Part shown: one piece after another, positions 16,626-24,590 of the stretch
How positions within the stretch are numbered: position 1 is the stretch's first letter
Layout of the letters: the number at the start of each line of letters is the position of its first letter
Assembly (NCBI GenBank): GCA_945863035.1
Contig: CAMAZH010000020.1
Span: 1 to 42,618, forward strand
Direction: 5' to 3'
DNA length: 42,618 nucleotides
From: Chitinophaga pinensis
GTDB taxonomy: Bacteria; Bacteroidota; Bacteroidia; Bacteroidales; GCA-2748055
Translations under genes and position numbers: made by a program
The notes under the pieces: generated by a model
Databases searched by the model: none
The model's input: only the letters and a program-made list of their open reading frames with translations
What the model was told of the DNA's origin: nothing

Positions 16626-17003
16626 TTAGTAGCCGAATCCGTCGGAGTCATCGTAGAATCCGCCAGAACTACCAGGTTCGTCAAAGTCATCATCAAAGGA
16701 GTCGTCAACAATACCCAAGCCTTTCAGGTCTTCGGCATTGAAGTTCTCGCCTTCGTCGAATTGGTTTTCCTCTTCTTCGTAGATTTCGTATTTCTCAGCC
16801 AGTTTTTCAACTGCTTCATCCGAAAAGGAGAATTCGTCGTGCATGTCTTCGAGCTTTTCCATTATGTTGTCGGTAAAGCAGAACACAGGGTTTTCCAAAA
16901 TACTGGTTTCAATGAAGTCTGGATCCTTCATGAATACGTCTTTCAGGCTCTGGCCCTTATATTCCCCGAAGTCAAGTTTAGTGTTTAAACTGTATAATTT
17001 CAT
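16626..17003 (-). CDS. Acidic hypothetical protein with DUF3820-like N-terminus
   Basis: 125 residues. The first 40 (LDFGEYKGQSLKDVFMKDP, then FIETSIL) resemble the FGKYKGKTLxEV...DPxYLxWL pattern shared by DUF3820 and the C-terminal segment of some exonucleases, a possible nucleic-acid- or protein-binding module. The rest is extremely acidic (EIYEEEENQFDEGE, DDSFDDDFDEP) and ends in a Gly/Ser/Tyr tail (GGFYDDSDGFGY), so it is probably disordered. There is no signal peptide, so it is cytoplasmic. It has its own promoter and terminator, so it is a single-gene unit. The role is unknown. Confidence 0.7.
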   Translation of the reverse strand: MKLYSLNTKLDFGEYKGQSLKDVFMKDPDFIETSILENPVFCFTDNIMEKLEDMHDEFSFSDEAVEKLAEKYEIYEEEENQFDEGENFNAEDLKGLGIVDDSFDDDFDEPGSSGGFYDDSDGFGY

Positions 17004-17062
17004 GATCTAATGAATGTTATAATGCTACTCTCATATCGTTAATTTGCCCTATTAGCATACAG

Positions 17063-17095
17063 CAAATATATTTTTTAGTTTTTAAAAAAATCCAA
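17063..17095 (-). promoter_or_regulatory. Promoter of the acidic protein gene
   Basis: Minus strand: TTG (17093-17095), a 22-base spacer, then TATATTTG (17063-17070), a good Bacteroidota promoter. The start codon follows about 60 bases downstream. Confidence 0.55.
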
Positions 17096-17297
17096 GAATC
17101 GCGAAATTTGTGAAAAAAAAAAGAACTATTTATTAAACCGTTGTGATTCAAAGATCTAAAGACGGTTTTTGCAGGTTTTCAGTTTAGATTCCGATGGTTT
17201 TTAAATCAGCGTTGTGTAAAAAGGGCTGAAATAAATTCGGATTTCGGTATTTTTAAAGGCAATTCGCAAAAAAGGAAAGAATGTAATTCTAATTTTA

Positions 17298-17456
17298 CTT
17301 TGACAGTCTGACATTTTCGGGGATTTTCATCCCTCCCCCAGCCCTCTATTGCGCATTGCTAAAGCTTCGCCTCAGCAAATAAGGGAGCAGCCGGAAAATC
17401 ATGTTCCCAAAAGGGATTAAAGGTTCCAACACGCTGATTTTTCTAATTTGTCAAAG
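17298..17456. repeat. Dispersed imperfect repeat, copy B, with short terminal inverted repeats
   Basis: It opens with CTTTGACA and closes with the complement TGTCAAAG. Inside are GGGATTTTC, CCCCCAGCCC and GGGAGCAGCCGGAAAATCAT, matching copy A at 5888-5975, plus an extra nested stem-loop (TTGCT...AGCAA, about 17356-17378) absent from A. It fills the 3' flank of the oxidoreductase gene in a 461-base gap with no plausible ORF. Its length of about 159 bp and its termini resemble a small non-autonomous element. No target duplication is obvious. Confidence 0.5.
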
Positions 17457-17464
17457 AAGAGGAA

Positions 17465-18409
17465 CTAAGAGTTTATTGAAATAACAATTTTACCCTTTGC
17501 TCTTTCCGTCTCGCTGTATTGGTGAGCTTCGGCCAGTTTTTCGAGGGGGAAAACCCTGTCGATAATCACTTTAACCTTCTTTTCGGAAATCATCTGCATT
17601 ACTTCTGCCAGGTCGTTCATGTCGGGATGGAGCATAAAGCCTTTGGACTTTTTCCCCGGATACAATCGGGTGAGGAGGGAGGTGATATAAAGCGGGAGTG
17701 ATGGGCTGATGTTTACATACACGCCTTTTTTTCGGAGCGTTTTTCTGGTTTGCCAGAAGGTGCGGTATCCTACGGCATCAAAAACGATATGGTACTTTTT
17801 TGGGAGCTTTGTGAAATCAGTCTTTTTATAATCAATGAGAACATCAGCTCCCAGGTTCTTCACCAGTTCAAGGTTTTTTTCGCTGCAAACGGCGGTGACC
17901 TTGGCACCAAGGGCTTTGGCTATCTGTACGGCATATGTTCCGACCCCTCCGGAGGCCCCGTTGATAATAACGTCCATTCCGGGCTTGATTTTGCCTTTGT
18001 TACGAAGACCCTGCAAGGCCGTCATTCCTGCAACGGCCATTGTACAGGCTTCCTCATGGCTTATGTTGTCGGGGATTACGATAGTTCTTCCAGCTTCAGC
18101 CTTAACATACTCGGCATATCCGCCTCCCTCGTATCCCATGCCGGCAAATACCCTCTGACCCTTTATCAGGTTTTGCACATTCTCCCCCAGTTCCTCAACA
18201 ATACCTGAAACCTCAATTCCCAGTATTTTCGGGAACTTCTTGTTAAGCATCATTTTCAGATTGCCTTTGCGGATTTTCCAATCCACGGGATTAACGGAGG
18301 CTGCAAATACTTTGATTAAAACCTCTCCGGGTCCGGGTGTCGGTTTTGTTACTTCAGTGATTTTAATTACTTCAGGACCACCGTATTGCTCAATTATGGC
18401 TGCTTTCAT
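17465..18409 (-). CDS. Zinc-independent MDR oxidoreductase (quinone reductase-like)
   Basis: 314 residues, a typical medium-chain dehydrogenase/reductase of the QOR branch. The N-terminal GroES-like domain (1-125) contains PTPGPGEVLIKVFAASVNPV. The Rossmann domain has the NADPH loop INGASGGVGTYAVQ near residue 152. The structural and catalytic zinc cysteines are missing, as in quinone oxidoreductases. It probably reduces quinones or alpha,beta-unsaturated carbonyls with NAD(P)H in the cytoplasm. It stands alone, about 170 bases downstream of corA on the same strand, and shows no clear promoter. Confidence 0.85.
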   Translation of the reverse strand: MKAAIIEQYGGPEVIKITEVTKPTPGPGEVLIKVFAASVNPVDWKIRKGNLKMMLNKKFPKILGIEVSGIVEELGENVQNLIKGQRVFAGMGYEGGGYAEYVKAEAGRTIVIPDNISHEEACTMAVAGMTALQGLRNKGKIKPGMDVIINGASGGVGTYAVQIAKALGAKVTAVCSEKNLELVKNLGADVLIDYKKTDFTKLPKKYHIVFDAVGYRTFWQTRKTLRKKGVYVNISPSLPLYITSLLTRLYPGKKSKGFMLHPDMNDLAEVMQMISEKKVKVIIDRVFPLEKLAEAHQYSETERAKGKIVISINS

Positions 18410-18576
18410 CGTTGGTTTTATTTTGATTGTGGTAGAAATTCAGGATCGCATCCACTATAACAGTAAAATCCTCACTTGGTTTAAAAAGCAGTTTTCAGAA
18501 GAGGCTGGTTACGATGCAAAACCTATATATGTCGGCTGCCGAATTGCCGTGCTCCATTCCTCCAGGGGGGCAGTAT

Positions 18577-19509
18577 CTAAAACCAGTTTAATTTTCTGAA
18601 AAGAATAGTGATGCCAACAGTTATTGCCGAAGCAATAAGAATGGCAATTCCGAATCCGTAAACGCTTGTTTCCATATTGTTGAGCAGGTTCATGCCGAAG
18701 AAACTGGCCACAAGGGTAGGTATTGCCACTACGATGGTTATGGAGGTGAGCCTCTTCATAATGACGTTCAGGTTATTTGAAATTATCGAAGAGTAGGCAT
18801 TCATCATGCTCTTCTGAATATCGCTGTAAATGTTCGCCATTTCGATTGCCTGCTTGTTTTCGATGATAACGTCCTCCAGATCATCCTCATCAACGCTGTT
18901 GAGGATCGGGTAGCGGGAGGATCGGATTTTTGCCAATAAAAGCTCATTCGATTTTAAGGAGGTTATAAAATAAACGAGGCACTTTTCCATCCCGAGAACC
19001 TTATGCAAAACTTCGTTTTTTGCCAGTTTGCTCAGATCCTTCTCGATCTGGTTGGAAGTGATGCTGATCTGCTTCAGGTTTTTTAGATAGGAGGTTGCCG
19101 ACCGCAGGAACAGGTGCATGATGAAGTCATCCTTGTCGTTCAAGTTGATTTTCTGACTGTAGGGGTACCGGGTGAGTTCACGGATTACATCGCTTTCCTG
19201 CGCACACAGCGTCATCATGAAATTGCTTGACAGCAAAACGCCGAGAGGGACGGTATAAAAAGGCTGTGAGGTGCTGCTCGGGTCGTGTATGGGGATACGG
19301 ATAATAATCAGAAGCCACTTTCCTTCCACTTCAAGCCTGGAGCGCTCATCCGTGTCGAGGACGTCGGTGACAATCTCTTCTGGAACTTTAAATTTGTTGA
19401 TTAGCATGGAAACCTCGGATGGTGTCGGATTTACTACATTCATCCAGCAGTCTTTCTCAAACTGACGGATTTGCACCAGACCGTTTTGGTTTTTCCAGTA
19501 AGTGATCAT
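18577..19509 (-). CDS. corA: CorA-family magnesium/divalent cation transporter
   Basis: 310 residues. A soluble N-terminal domain (1-250) ends in a long helix. Two C-terminal membrane helices follow (about 253-272 and 283-303). The signature GMN is at 272-274 (FFGMNLLNN) at the mouth of the pore. The usual periplasmic loop MPEL reads LLNNMET here, as in many divergent CorA proteins, so the ion (Mg2+, Co2+ or another) is not certain. It forms a pentameric inner-membrane channel. The gene has an unusually strong ribosome site and a structured leader with a short ORF (19510-19650), so it is likely controlled after transcription starts. Confidence 0.88.
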   Translation of the reverse strand: MITYWKNQNGLVQIRQFEKDCWMNVVNPTPSEVSMLINKFKVPEEIVTDVLDTDERSRLEVEGKWLLIIIRIPIHDPSSTSQPFYTVPLGVLLSSNFMMTLCAQESDVIRELTRYPYSQKINLNDKDDFIMHLFLRSATSYLKNLKQISITSNQIEKDLSKLAKNEVLHKVLGMEKCLVYFITSLKSNELLLAKIRSSRYPILNSVDEDDLEDVIIENKQAIEMANIYSDIQKSMMNAYSSIISNNLNVIMKRLTSITIVVAIPTLVASFFGMNLLNNMETSVYGFGIAILIASAITVGITILFRKLNWF

Positions 19510-19569
19510 AAGAACCTCCTTAAGTTTTTTATCATCAGGAGGCTTTCCATCAATTGAAGCTCCTCCCTA
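19510..19569 (-). promoter_or_regulatory. corA leader switch: GGAGG / CCTCC / GGAGG with strong Shine-Dalgarno
   Basis: Minus-strand order: uORF stop TAG (19567-19569), GGAGG (19562-19566), CCTCC (19538-19542), Shine-Dalgarno GGAGG (19515-19519), 5 bases, ATG. CCTCC can pair with the first GGAGG (stem GGAG..GCTT/AAGC.CTCC, 8 bp with a 2-base bulge). It can also pair with the ribosome site (AGCCTCCT/AGGAGGTT, 8 bp including one G-U). The two stems exclude each other. A ribosome sitting at the uORF stop would cover the first GGAGG and free CCTCC to mask the corA start. A canonical Shine-Dalgarno is itself uncommon in this phylum. The regulation is inferred; the base pairing is visible. Confidence 0.55.
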
Positions 19570-19617
19570 CGATTGGGTTAATAAATCGTGTAAACGGTAT
19601 AACGGAACCTCGTCCAT
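19567..19617 (-). CDS. Short upstream ORF in the corA leader, 16 codons
   Basis: ATG at 19615-19617 and TAG at 19567-19569 encode MDEVPLYRLHDLLTQS. It begins about 26 bases after the -7 box, and its stop touches the first GGAGG of the leader switch. The gene is too short for coding statistics, so its support comes from position: promoter, then uORF, then switch, then corA. In Salmonella a short ORF (corL) also sits in the corA leader, so a leader peptide before this transporter has a precedent. I see no sequence likeness to it. Confidence 0.4.
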   Translation of the reverse strand: MDEVPLYRLHDLLTQS

Positions 19618-19642
19618 GTTGAAATTGGTATTGATTTGCGTG

Positions 19643-19650
19643 CAAATGTA
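19643..19650 (-). promoter_or_regulatory. -7 box of the corA promoter (TACATTTG)
   Basis: A perfect TAnnTTTG on the minus strand. It predicts a transcript start near 19636 and a leader of about 127 bases. The -33 region is T-rich but lacks a clean TTG. Confidence 0.5.
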
Positions 19651-19877
19651 CAATTTGAAACAGTAAATAAAAAGCCTTTATTACATTATTTTAAGGGATG
19701 CAGTTAAAACGAACCGACCTGTATCCTTGTAAAGCTGTTTGTATTGAACCAAAACAAGACTGCGGTGTTTATTTGATTGTCAAAGTCGATATTAAACTTT
19801 AGGTTCTTTAAGAACATAATACTTAAAACGGCTTGCAAATAAACCTTTTACTTCAACCTTGTCTTAAAACATTGAAT

Positions 19878-20246
19878 ATGAAAATTGTAAAAATTGTAGC
19901 GACTTACCTGTTAGCATTGCCTTACCTTGTTTTCGGGCTTAATTTCTTCTTCAACTTCATTCCCATGCCACCTTCGGAAGGCGATGCTGCCACATTTGCC
20001 GGATTGCTTGTTACTTCCGGCTTTTTCACGGTTCTGAAAGTTATTGAAATCCTTTTAAGTTTGCTCTTGATCTTCAATTTCAGGAAAGCGCTGGCACTGG
20101 TTCTGATTGCCCCTATCAGCTTGAATATTTTATTGTATGAAATATTTTTCGTGGGCACTCCCACCATTGGCGTGATGTTGGTTGCATTGAACCTGTTCCT
20201 GCTAATTACAAATTATAGCAAGTACAAACCTTTTGTGACCGATTAG
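19878..20246 (+). CDS. DoxX-like four-helix membrane protein
   Basis: 122 residues from the ATG at 19878; a frame open from 19833 only adds a poor leader. Four hydrophobic helices lie at about 5-22, 42-66, 70-90 and 95-113. The N-terminal LPYLVFGLNFFFNFIPMP and the overall plan resemble DoxX/DoxD-family inner-membrane proteins. Some members relate to thiol or redox stress, but for this short, solitary copy no substrate can be named. It is the only plus-strand gene between about 14.7 and 29.0 kb and converges on the Dabb gene, leaving 11 bases between stops. Confidence 0.65.
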   Translation: MKIVKIVATYLLALPYLVFGLNFFFNFIPMPPSEGDAATFAGLLVTSGFFTVLKVIEILLSLLLIFNFRKALALVLIAPISLNILLYEIFFVGTPTIGVMLVALNLFLLITNYSKYKPFVTD

Positions 20247-20257
20247 CACAATCCGGC

Positions 20258-20662
20258 TTAAACCGAAACCGAGTCGTAAACAAGCACTCTTTTCCACAAA
20301 TGGGCTGATTTTTCTATGAACTTTTTATGCAGGATGTGGTCCTGGTAAACATCGTGTTCAGCTTTGTTTGTGAAACCAAGGTTCAGACAATATTGGTAAC
20401 TGCTGTCGATAACCTCCCGGTTGGTGTCGGCAGGGGTTCCAATATGAGCGTCCGGAATGTTTTCCATCTGGCTGATAAACTCTTTCAAATTGTTGAGAAA
20501 CTGACGTTTTTCTGAAGCATCTTCCGGATTGTTAAGCCAGAAATACACCACATGGCGGAAATTGATTTTTTTCACGTTATTGTTTGCTTTGGGTTTGATG
20601 AAAGGGATGCTTGCAAGGCTTGTGAGCAAAGCGGCTTTTTTTATAAATGATCTTCTTTGCAT
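20258..20662 (-). CDS. Dabb (stress-responsive A/B barrel) domain protein, exported
   Basis: 134 residues. The N-terminus MQRRSFIKKAALLTSLASIP is an export signal with a Tat-like RRSFIK motif. The rest is one dimeric alpha/beta-barrel domain: FRHVVYFWLNNPEDA opens it, and HDVYQDHILHKKFIEK is the conserved His-rich helix region. Dabb proteins are dimers of mostly unknown function, some being enzymes on aromatic or polyketide substrates. Exported Tat-type versions recur in Bacteroidota. It is not clearly part of an operon; the gap to the next minus-strand gene is 87 bases with no hairpin seen. Confidence 0.8.
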   Translation of the reverse strand: MQRRSFIKKAALLTSLASIPFIKPKANNNVKKINFRHVVYFWLNNPEDASEKRQFLNNLKEFISQMENIPDAHIGTPADTNREVIDSSYQYCLNLGFTNKAEHDVYQDHILHKKFIEKSAHLWKRVLVYDSVSV

Positions 20663-20749
20663 GGCATTCTATTTTAAATGATGTGATATTGGCTTTATGC
20701 AATGATACGGTTTCACATTAATTCAAAACACTCTTCAAAGCAATTGGGT

Positions 20750-21388
20750 TCACAGGGTTTCCAACGCGCCTGTTTTGACCGCGTACCATATAATTGGGGA
20801 AATCAACAGCATCGCTACCAGAAGTGCAGTCCATACTTTTTGTTTGTCGAATCGGAATTCGCTTCCCAGCACTCGCTTCCAGAACAGTTCATCAATCAGG
20901 TATGCGCCCAGAAGGTTAAGTATGATTGTTAGAAACGGCGATTGAGTTCCCAGCAGTGAGAAGATCATGAAAGTGATTATGGTGTATAGGAGTGAAAATC
21001 CTAGAACTTTCATTACCTCTGCTTTCTCAGTGGTTCTGTTGAAGTTTATTGCCATCAGTATTCCCCCGGCTAAAACCGAAAACAAAACGGAAAAGATTTG
21101 GATCGACCTCACCGAGTATAGCACGGGGAGGGGAGCCTCCTGCATTTCGATCCCGGAAGCAAGGCTTGGTAAATTCTCCTCCTCGGGGGAGCTTACACTT
21201 TTACTCAATTCTGCTTCCAGCTTCTTCTCGTCATTTCGCAGCGGACGCCTTTTGGCCAGTTCCCATATTGCTGCAAGCACTGCTTCTTCATGAAAGTCAT
21301 CGGGCTTATCAATATATTCCCTGAGTTTTTCTTCAGGGAATCGTCGGATTCCTCCCGAATATTCGTTTGATCGTGTTAACGATGTCAT
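20750..21388 (-). CDS. Membrane protein with cytoplasmic N-terminal region, unknown
   Basis: 212 residues with no signal peptide. The first 90 are charged and helical (FPEEKLREYIDKPDDFHEEA, then LAAIWELAKRR). They resemble a short motif about ageing or ordering of helices that I cannot assign to a family. Four hydrophobic helices follow, at about 96-117, 126-146, 150-168 and 186-204. The start lies 14 bases after the stop of the 21403-21903 gene on the same strand, so the two are probably co-transcribed. The function is unknown. Confidence 0.6.
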   Translation of the reverse strand: MTSLTRSNEYSGGIRRFPEEKLREYIDKPDDFHEEAVLAAIWELAKRRPLRNDEKKLEAELSKSVSSPEEENLPSLASGIEMQEAPLPVLYSVRSIQIFSVLFSVLAGGILMAINFNRTTEKAEVMKVLGFSLLYTIITFMIFSLLGTQSPFLTIILNLLGAYLIDELFWKRVLGSEFRFDKQKVWTALLVAMLLISPIIWYAVKTGALETL

Positions 21389-21402
21389 AGTAATTTGAAT
21401 AT

Positions 21403-21903
21403 CTAATTTAAAACAAACTCCCTAAGCTTGTTTTTGTTGCGGGCCCTTACCAGTTTTTCGAGTTGTCTGTACGATTCCACGCGATTTTCCGGATCAAGGC
21501 AGTAATCCATAAACGCCTCAATTGATTTAAGCTTGATTTCATCACGGTTGTTGGCCACAGCTCTGTTTGCAAGGCTTTCCTTTGTAAGGCAAGCCATGTA
21601 AACCTTTAGGAGCAATTCGTTGGATCGGGTAAAAACAGTAATATTTTCGTCAATATAAAAAACAAAATCGGGAGTGCCCTCCATCCACATCAACATGTAT
21701 TTAAGGGCCTTTTCCCGATCCTGAATATTCTCGTCGATTGCTGTGGAAAGCAAATAATTTGCCGCTTCCAATGCTTTGGGTTCAGCTGCTTTGAAGTCGT
21801 TTCTGTCGTTGCCGGAAATGTTCTCAAAACCCAACAGATTTTGGGAGAAGGATATATTCCCAACAAATCCGAAAAGCAATATGCTCAATATCAGCCTCTT
21901 CAT
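21403..21903 (-). CDS. Secreted protein of unknown function
   Basis: About 166 residues from the ATG at 21903, which places a clean Sec signal (MKRLILSILLFGFVGNISFS) at the N-terminus. A frame open to 21933 adds ten residues ahead of it and is unlikely. The mature protein is helical (FKAAEPKALEAANYLLSTAI, then ALKYMLMWMEGTPDFVFYI) and contains no cysteine pair suited to metal binding. It looks like a conserved Bacteroidota periplasmic protein. It probably shares a transcript with the membrane protein downstream. Confidence 0.6.
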   Translation of the reverse strand: MKRLILSILLFGFVGNISFSQNLLGFENISGNDRNDFKAAEPKALEAANYLLSTAIDENIQDREKALKYMLMWMEGTPDFVFYIDENITVFTRSNELLLKVYMACLTKESLANRAVANNRDEIKLKSIEAFMDYCLDPENRVESYRQLEKLVRARNKNKLREFVLN

Positions 21904-21968
21904 TTGTATACCATCAAAAATGTTGTGGAACAAAGCTAAGAAATATATGGCATAAGATTGCTATGGAT

Positions 21969-22547
21969 TTAATAATTAGCCTCTTCCAACTCAAAATACT
22001 CCTTCGGGTGCTGGCATGCAGGACAATTCTCCAGTGCTTTTTCTCCCTCGTGAACATAGCCGCAGTTGGTGCAGGTCCAGCGGACTTTTTCTTTTTTCTG
22101 GAAAACCGATCCTTCTTCAATGTTTTTAAGAAGCTTAAGGAATCTCTTTTCGTGTTCCGCTTCGACCTTGGCGATCATCTTAAAAGCCACAGCAACTTCG
22201 GGGAACCCTTCTTCTTTTGCTATTTCCGCAAAGGCGGGGTAGAGCTTGGTCCATTCCTCGTTTTCCCCCATGGCAGCAGCTTTTAGGTTTTCGGCTGTGG
22301 TTCCGGTTAATCCGGCAGGATAGCTGGCAGTGATCTCCACTTCGCCGCCTTCAAGAAATTTAAAAAATCTTTTGGCGTGCTCTTTTTCCTGATTGGCGGT
22401 TTTTTGAAATATATTGCTAATCTGAACATACCCTTCGGTTTTAGCAACTTTCGCTGCAAACTCATACCGATTGCGTGCCTGTGATTCGCCAGCGAATGCT
22501 TTGAGCAGATTCTGCTCTGTGCGTGATCCTTTTAAACTTTTTTCCAT
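21969..22547 (-). CDS. rbr: Rubrerythrin
   Basis: 192 residues, the normal size. The ferritin-like diiron domain has Glu21, the ExxH pair Glu54/His57 (NQEKEHAKR) and the second pair Glu129/His132 (VEAEHEKR). The C-terminal rubredoxin-like domain has Cys159/Cys162 (CTNCGYVHEG) and Cys175/Cys178 (CPACQHPKEYF). It reduces hydrogen peroxide in the cytoplasm with electrons from rubredoxin, a hallmark of anaerobes and microaerophiles. The gene upstream on the same strand encodes a flavin reductase-rubredoxin fusion, which would be a fitting electron donor. A hexamer repeat array lies between them. Confidence 0.95.
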   Translation of the reverse strand: MEKSLKGSRTEQNLLKAFAGESQARNRYEFAAKVAKTEGYVQISNIFQKTANQEKEHAKRFFKFLEGGEVEITASYPAGLTGTTAENLKAAAMGENEEWTKLYPAFAEIAKEEGFPEVAVAFKMIAKVEAEHEKRFLKLLKNIEEGSVFQKKEKVRWTCTNCGYVHEGEKALENCPACQHPKEYFELEEANY

Positions 22548-22588
22548 GATTTGATATTTATTTAGTTATTCTGTTTTTTTTAAATAAA

Positions 22589-22627
22589 GGTTGAGGTTAA
22601 GGTTAAGGTTGAGGTTAAGGTTAAGGA
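22589..22627. repeat. GGTTRA hexamer repeat array
   Basis: Six hexamers in the order GGTTGA, GGTTAA, GGTTAA, twice over, followed by a partial GGATTAA. The array runs up to the stop codon of the flavoprotein gene. It forms an 18-bp higher-order unit in two exact copies. It lies in the 80-base spacer of a likely two-gene operon, so length changes could alter the expression of rubrerythrin. Confidence 0.8.
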
Positions 22628-23329
22628 TTAACTGACCATAACGAAATCAGCCTTCTCCGTTCCGCAGGTAGGGCAGACCCAGTCCCCTGGGATATCCTCA
22701 AAAGGGATTCCGGGAGCAATTCCGCTATCGGGATCCCCAACCATGGGATCGTAGACATACCCGCATGCCGGGCAATAGTACTTTGTTGCTTTTGTTTCGG
22801 GTGTAACCTCCTTTTTCTTGCTCTCATCAATGTAGGTCGGAGCGTTCTTTGGAGCTTTACCTTTTTTAAATTCCCTGTAATAGGCATAGGTCAATGGCTC
22901 TTTGTCGGGCATGCAAAGCTCCGAGTCTGCTAATTCGCCGATAATCAGCATATGGCTTCCCATATCAAAACTATTTATAACGCGGCAATCAAACCATGCG
23001 ATAGTGTTGTTGAGCAGGATGGGGGAGCCTGTAAGGCCGGTTTTGTAATTTATATCAACAAATTTTTCTGTGTCCTTACCCGACCGATATCCAAAGGTCC
23101 CGAGAATATTTGGCCCGGTTTCTTTTTCCAAAACAGATATTGAAAAGGCCTTGCTTTCCTCAATGAGGCCTGTGGTAAAGTTGTTTTTACTGCATGAAAT
23201 GGCAAACCTCGCCGGTTCAGCAGTTACCTGGAAAACGGTGTTTGATATGTACCCATTTAGTTTCGCGCCGGATTTTGAGCAAACGGCATACAATCCATAG
23301 CTGATCTTGAAAAATGCCTCAATGTTCAT
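22628..23329 (-). CDS. Flavin reductase-rubredoxin fusion (high-molecular-weight rubredoxin type)
   Basis: About 233 residues from the ATG at 23329; the frame opens at 23401, but those 24 residues do not match the family. Residues 1-165 form a flavin reductase-like, FMN-binding split barrel ([20 protein letters not shown] at the start, [15 protein letters not shown] later). A linker leads to a complete C-terminal rubredoxin with [10 protein letters not shown] and [11 protein letters not shown] holding one Fe(Cys)4 site. Such fusions pass electrons from NAD(P)H via FMN to rubredoxin and on to rubrerythrin or flavodiiron proteins. The rubrerythrin gene follows directly, supporting a peroxide- or oxygen-detoxifying pair. 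Confidence 0.9.
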   Translation of the reverse strand: MNIEAFFKISYGLYAVCSKSGAKLNGYISNTVFQVTAEPARFAISCSKNNFTTGLIEESKAFSISVLEKETGPNILGTFGYRSGKDTEKFVDINYKTGLTGSPILLNNTIAWFDCRVINSFDMGSHMLIIGELADSELCMPDKEPLTYAYYREFKKGKAPKNAPTYIDESKKKEVTPETKATKYYCPACGYVYDPMVGDPDSGIAPGIPFEDIPGDWVCPTCGTEKADFVMVS

Positions 23330-23610
23330 ACCTTTGGTTTTATAGGTTTTTCTTACAGTCGAAAAATTAAGGCTAAGATACAATTTCAACCTTATATTCA
23401 AACTCGTGCAAGAATGATAATTGCCTCTGCAACTCTGTTTAAAATCGTTATAGATAAAGGAAGCAGGCCTCGTGTTTCAGGGTTTGTGACGCTAAATCAC
23501 TGTGGCAGCAGAGAGGTATATTCTGAACTGCTGAAAAAGCATGCTTTGTGCAGGTTGGAGAACGGCAGCATCGGTTGAAGGAGACTGGCAATGTTGGATT
23601 GCTGCATGCC

Positions 23611-24546
23611 CTAAAAGGGATTTTCCGAATCGAAATCCGGAAGATAGAAATCCGCACTTTCATGATCCTGAACCCAACCTTTTGTAAATCCGAGATCCTC
23701 CATTTCTTTAACCACCTCTTCATACTCGGTCCGGGTCAACTTTCGATTTAAGTCCGGGATCTTGGAAACTTGTTTTACAGGGTAGAATTGCGACATCAGC
23801 GACACACTTATCCGCTCGGAGATCTCGCCGGCCAAATACCGGAGTGCATTTTTGCTATTGTCCACGGCCCCGGGTAATACAAGCTGCCTCACGATAAGCC
23901 CCCATTCTGCAATTCCTTTCTCGTTCAGGCGAAGTGTACTCCCTTTTTGACGGTACATCTCTTTTATCGCCCTGCCTGCCATCTCCGGGTAATTCCCTGC
24001 ATCGGAATATCGCCTGGCCAAATCCGGATCTGCATACTTAAAATCCGGAAGATATACATCAACCCATTCCTCCAAGCTTTTTAGAATTTCAACCGAATCA
24101 TAAGCACCTGTGTTGTAAACAATGTAAGGGAAAAAGTCTTCTTCGTGGAGCGCGCGAATGATGGTTTTCATCTGGGGAACCATGTGGGTAGGGGAAACGA
24201 AGCCGAGGCTTTCGACTCCCCCATTAAGAATACTTTTTATGGAGTTAACAATTTCCGGCAATGAACGTTTGGGGCCAACGGGCTGGCAGTCTCTTCCTGA
24301 AATCCGATAGTTCTGGCAGTACACGCATTGCAGATTGCAGTGACTGAAAAAGACGTTGCAGATTCCATTTTTGCCGCTGATTACGGGCTCTTCCCCCAGG
24401 TGCACTGAAATCGAAGCGATATCAAACCCTGAACCAGCCTGGCAATATCCCAGCTCCCCGTTAAGACGGTTAACCTGGCAGTTTCTGGGACATAACCGGC
24501 AGTTTTCCAGAAGTTTGAAATCGTCATCCATTGTATGAAAGGCCAT
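23611..24546 (-). CDS. Radical SAM protein of the PflA-like group
   Basis: 311 residues. The radical SAM cluster motif CxxxCxxC is Cys70, Cys74 and Cys77 (HCNLQCVYCQNY). A second cysteine group comes before it, Cys16, Cys19, Cys23 and Cys35 (CRLCPRNC, then GYCQAG), as in pyruvate-formate-lyase-activating-like proteins of this size. The start at 24546 could instead be five codons later (MDDDF). The target is unknown. In other genomes this type is annotated as a glycyl-radical-activating-like or AmmeMemo-type radical SAM protein, but no glycyl radical enzyme is nearby. It is 44 bases downstream of a methyltransferase gene on the same strand, probably one operon. Confidence 0.85.
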   Translation of the reverse strand: MAFHTMDDDFKLLENCRLCPRNCQVNRLNGELGYCQAGSGFDIASISVHLGEEPVISGKNGICNVFFSHCNLQCVYCQNYRISGRDCQPVGPKRSLPEIVNSIKSILNGGVESLGFVSPTHMVPQMKTIIRALHEEDFFPYIVYNTGAYDSVEILKSLEEWVDVYLPDFKYADPDLARRYSDAGNYPEMAGRAIKEMYRQKGSTLRLNEKGIAEWGLIVRQLVLPGAVDNSKNALRYLAGEISERISVSLMSQFYPVKQVSKIPDLNRKLTRTEYEEVVKEMEDLGFTKGWVQDHESADFYLPDFDSENPF

Positions 24547-24590
24547 TTATGGGGTTTGATGATCGGTACTGTTTGATTCGCTCCTCAGAA

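Noticed and set aside
19510-19650. M-box (ykoK) magnesium riboswitch before corA
   Set aside because: The leader is too short and lacks the conserved M-box core. The visible structure is the GGAGG/CCTCC pairing instead.
22621-22887. 88-codon ORF overlapping the rubredoxin domain
   Set aside because: It is an alternate frame of the flavin reductase-rubredoxin gene, whose four rubredoxin cysteines are in the accepted frame.
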